Shown here: positions 63,360 through 64,000 of the stretch, in pieces | Position numbering within the stretch: the first letter of the stretch is position 1 | Layout: every line of letters begins with the position of its first letter | Assembly: GCF_015477765.1 (NCBI RefSeq) | Contig: NZ_JADLQQ010000004.1 | Span: 248,001 to 312,000 of the forward strand | Direction of reading: 5' to 3' | DNA: 64,000 bases | DNA from: Nocardia transvalensis | Lineage (GTDB): Bacteria > Actinomycetota > Actinomycetes > Mycobacteriales > Mycobacteriaceae | Notes under the pieces: model-generated | The model's database searches: none | Seen by the model: the letters and a program-made list of their open reading frames with translations, nothing else | Told to the model about the DNA's origin: nothing | Made by a program: the position numbers and the translations under genes

Positions 63360-63791
63360 TCAGGCCTTGCCGGGGAACGAGGCCGTCGCGGGGTTCGTGC
63401 CGAGGATGGATTGCCAAGTCGCCAGGCGGACTGCGGATTCGGTGAGGGCCTCCAGGGCGGTGCGGCGCAGGGTCGGGGTGTTGGAGTGTTCGACGACGTA
63501 GCGCCAGGCGGTCGCGGTGTCGGATTCGACGGTGACGGCCAGTTTGGCGGCGGGGATGGGGTCGTTGACGGGGAAGGGCGGGGTGTAGGCCGCGGCGGGG
63601 GTGGGGACGGGGACACCGGCGGATTTCAGGGCGTCGATGGTGGCGTCGCGGCGGGCGCGGTGGGCGGCGGAGTATTCGGCCACGATCTTGGTGCGTTCGG
63701 GGGAGGCGTAGGCGGCGATGACCCCGTAGGCGTAGACGGCCGCGTATTCGGCGTTGAGGGCTTCGGTGAGGGCCTGGTGGTCGGCGGTCAT
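63360..63791 (-). CDS. Ferritin-like DUF4439 protein
   Basis: A 143-residue helical protein from ATG 63791. It matches the DUF4439 ferritin-like family: ALNAEYAAVYAYGVIAAYA, HRARRDATIDALKSAGV, and WRYVVEHSNTPTLRRTALEAL. Glu and His residues (EYAAVY, EYSAAHRARRD) could form a di-metal site, but this is not shown. It overlaps the upstream gene's stop by 4 bp. Position after proS matches Rv2844. Confidence 0.85.
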   Translation of the reverse strand: MTADHQALTEALNAEYAAVYAYGVIAAYASPERTKIVAEYSAAHRARRDATIDALKSAGVPVPTPAAAYTPPFPVNDPIPAAKLAVTVESDTATAWRYVVEHSNTPTLRRTALEALTESAVRLATWQSILGTNPATASFPGKA

Positions 63792-64000
63792 GCGAGCAGC
63801 ACCCCCGCGTGGGTTGCGCAGCAGGCGCTGATCGAGGCGAGCAGACCCGCGCGGTGGCCGGACAGGGTGGTGGCCAGGTCGGCGGCCGACCGCTGGGATC
63901 GGGTCAGCTGGTCGCGCAGCGCCGCGACGGTCGGTGGTGGTGACGGAGCGGGCGGGGGTGGCACGGGCGGGTTGTTCGACTTCGGCTTGGTGCCGTCGCC
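63788..64000 (-). CDS. C-terminal part of a Pro/Ala-rich protein (cut by window edge)
   Basis: The last 70 codons of a gene that begins beyond the right edge. A proline-rich linker (NNPPVPPPPAPSPPPT) is followed by a helical tail (ALRDQLTRSQRSAADLA) and CCATHAGVLLA. It resembles the alanine-rich protein upstream of DUF4439 in mycobacteria (Rv2843-like). It is coupled to the DUF4439 gene by an ATGA overlap. Confidence 0.7.
   Translation of the reverse strand, partial: GDGTKPKSNNPPVPPPPAPSPPPTVAALRDQLTRSQRSAADLATTLSGHRAGLLASISACCATHAGVLLA

Overview
The window is high-GC DNA that reads like a mycolic-acid actinomycete, most probably Nocardia. Many starts are GTG, and a TAnnnT box often lies 6-8 nt upstream of the start codon, as in leaderless mRNAs. 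The order map, cobQ, mqo, GNAT, Mg-chelatase-like, cobO, cobB, cysG, efpA, proS, DUF4439 follows (with insertions) the Mycobacterium tuberculosis order around Rv2861c-Rv2844, as I recall it.

Layout. (1) 1-1258: end of an iron-siderophore locus (NRPS thioesterase C-terminus, FecB-type lipoprotein). It is fused abruptly near 1250 to a truncated ABC ATPase. (2) 1250-5859: a 2-aminoethylphosphonate uptake and breakdown operon (ATPase, lipoprotein, phosphonatase-like HAD, FAD amine oxidase) with a divergent GntR/UTRA regulator and two GGTnTAGACC operators; the permease is missing at the junction. (3) 5861-22881: a terpenoid biosynthetic island. One operon encodes the complete mevalonate pathway (mvk-mvaD-pmk-idi2-HMGR-HMGS). 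A second, tightly overlapping operon encodes a polyprenyl diphosphate synthase, a UbiA prenyltransferase/SCP2/homocitrate-synthase-like triple fusion, a squalene-cyclase-family protein that has lost its DXDD motif, a KASIII-like enzyme and a carrier-protein/adenylation didomain. A FAD monooxygenase, a MarR regulator and a small membrane protein lie between them. I know of no described pathway with this enzyme set; it looks like a meroterpenoid pathway with its own isoprenoid supply. (4) 23086-26820: four overlapping genes for membrane and lipoproteins of unknown role. (5) 26972-49605: the conserved mycobacterial-type backbone with cobalamin, siroheme and malate oxidation genes, interrupted by accessory genes, three 26-bp-period minisatellites, paired hairpins and gene remnants. 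(6) 49618-60726: a catabolic island (aldehyde dehydrogenase, class III aminotransferase, MmsA, PucR regulator, APC permease, cytosine-deaminase-like enzyme, F420-type oxidoreductase). (7) 60754-64000: yaaA, proS, a ferritin-like DUF4439 protein and a cut-off gene.

How it fits together. The mevalonate operon supplies IPP and DMAPP, and the polyprenyl synthase extends them. The UbiA domain would prenylate an acceptor, possibly one made by the fused condensing domain. The FAD enzyme and cyclase homolog could then shape the prenyl chain, and the KASIII/carrier/adenylation pair could add an acyl or amino-acyl group. This scheme is inference; only the gene contents and motifs are seen directly.
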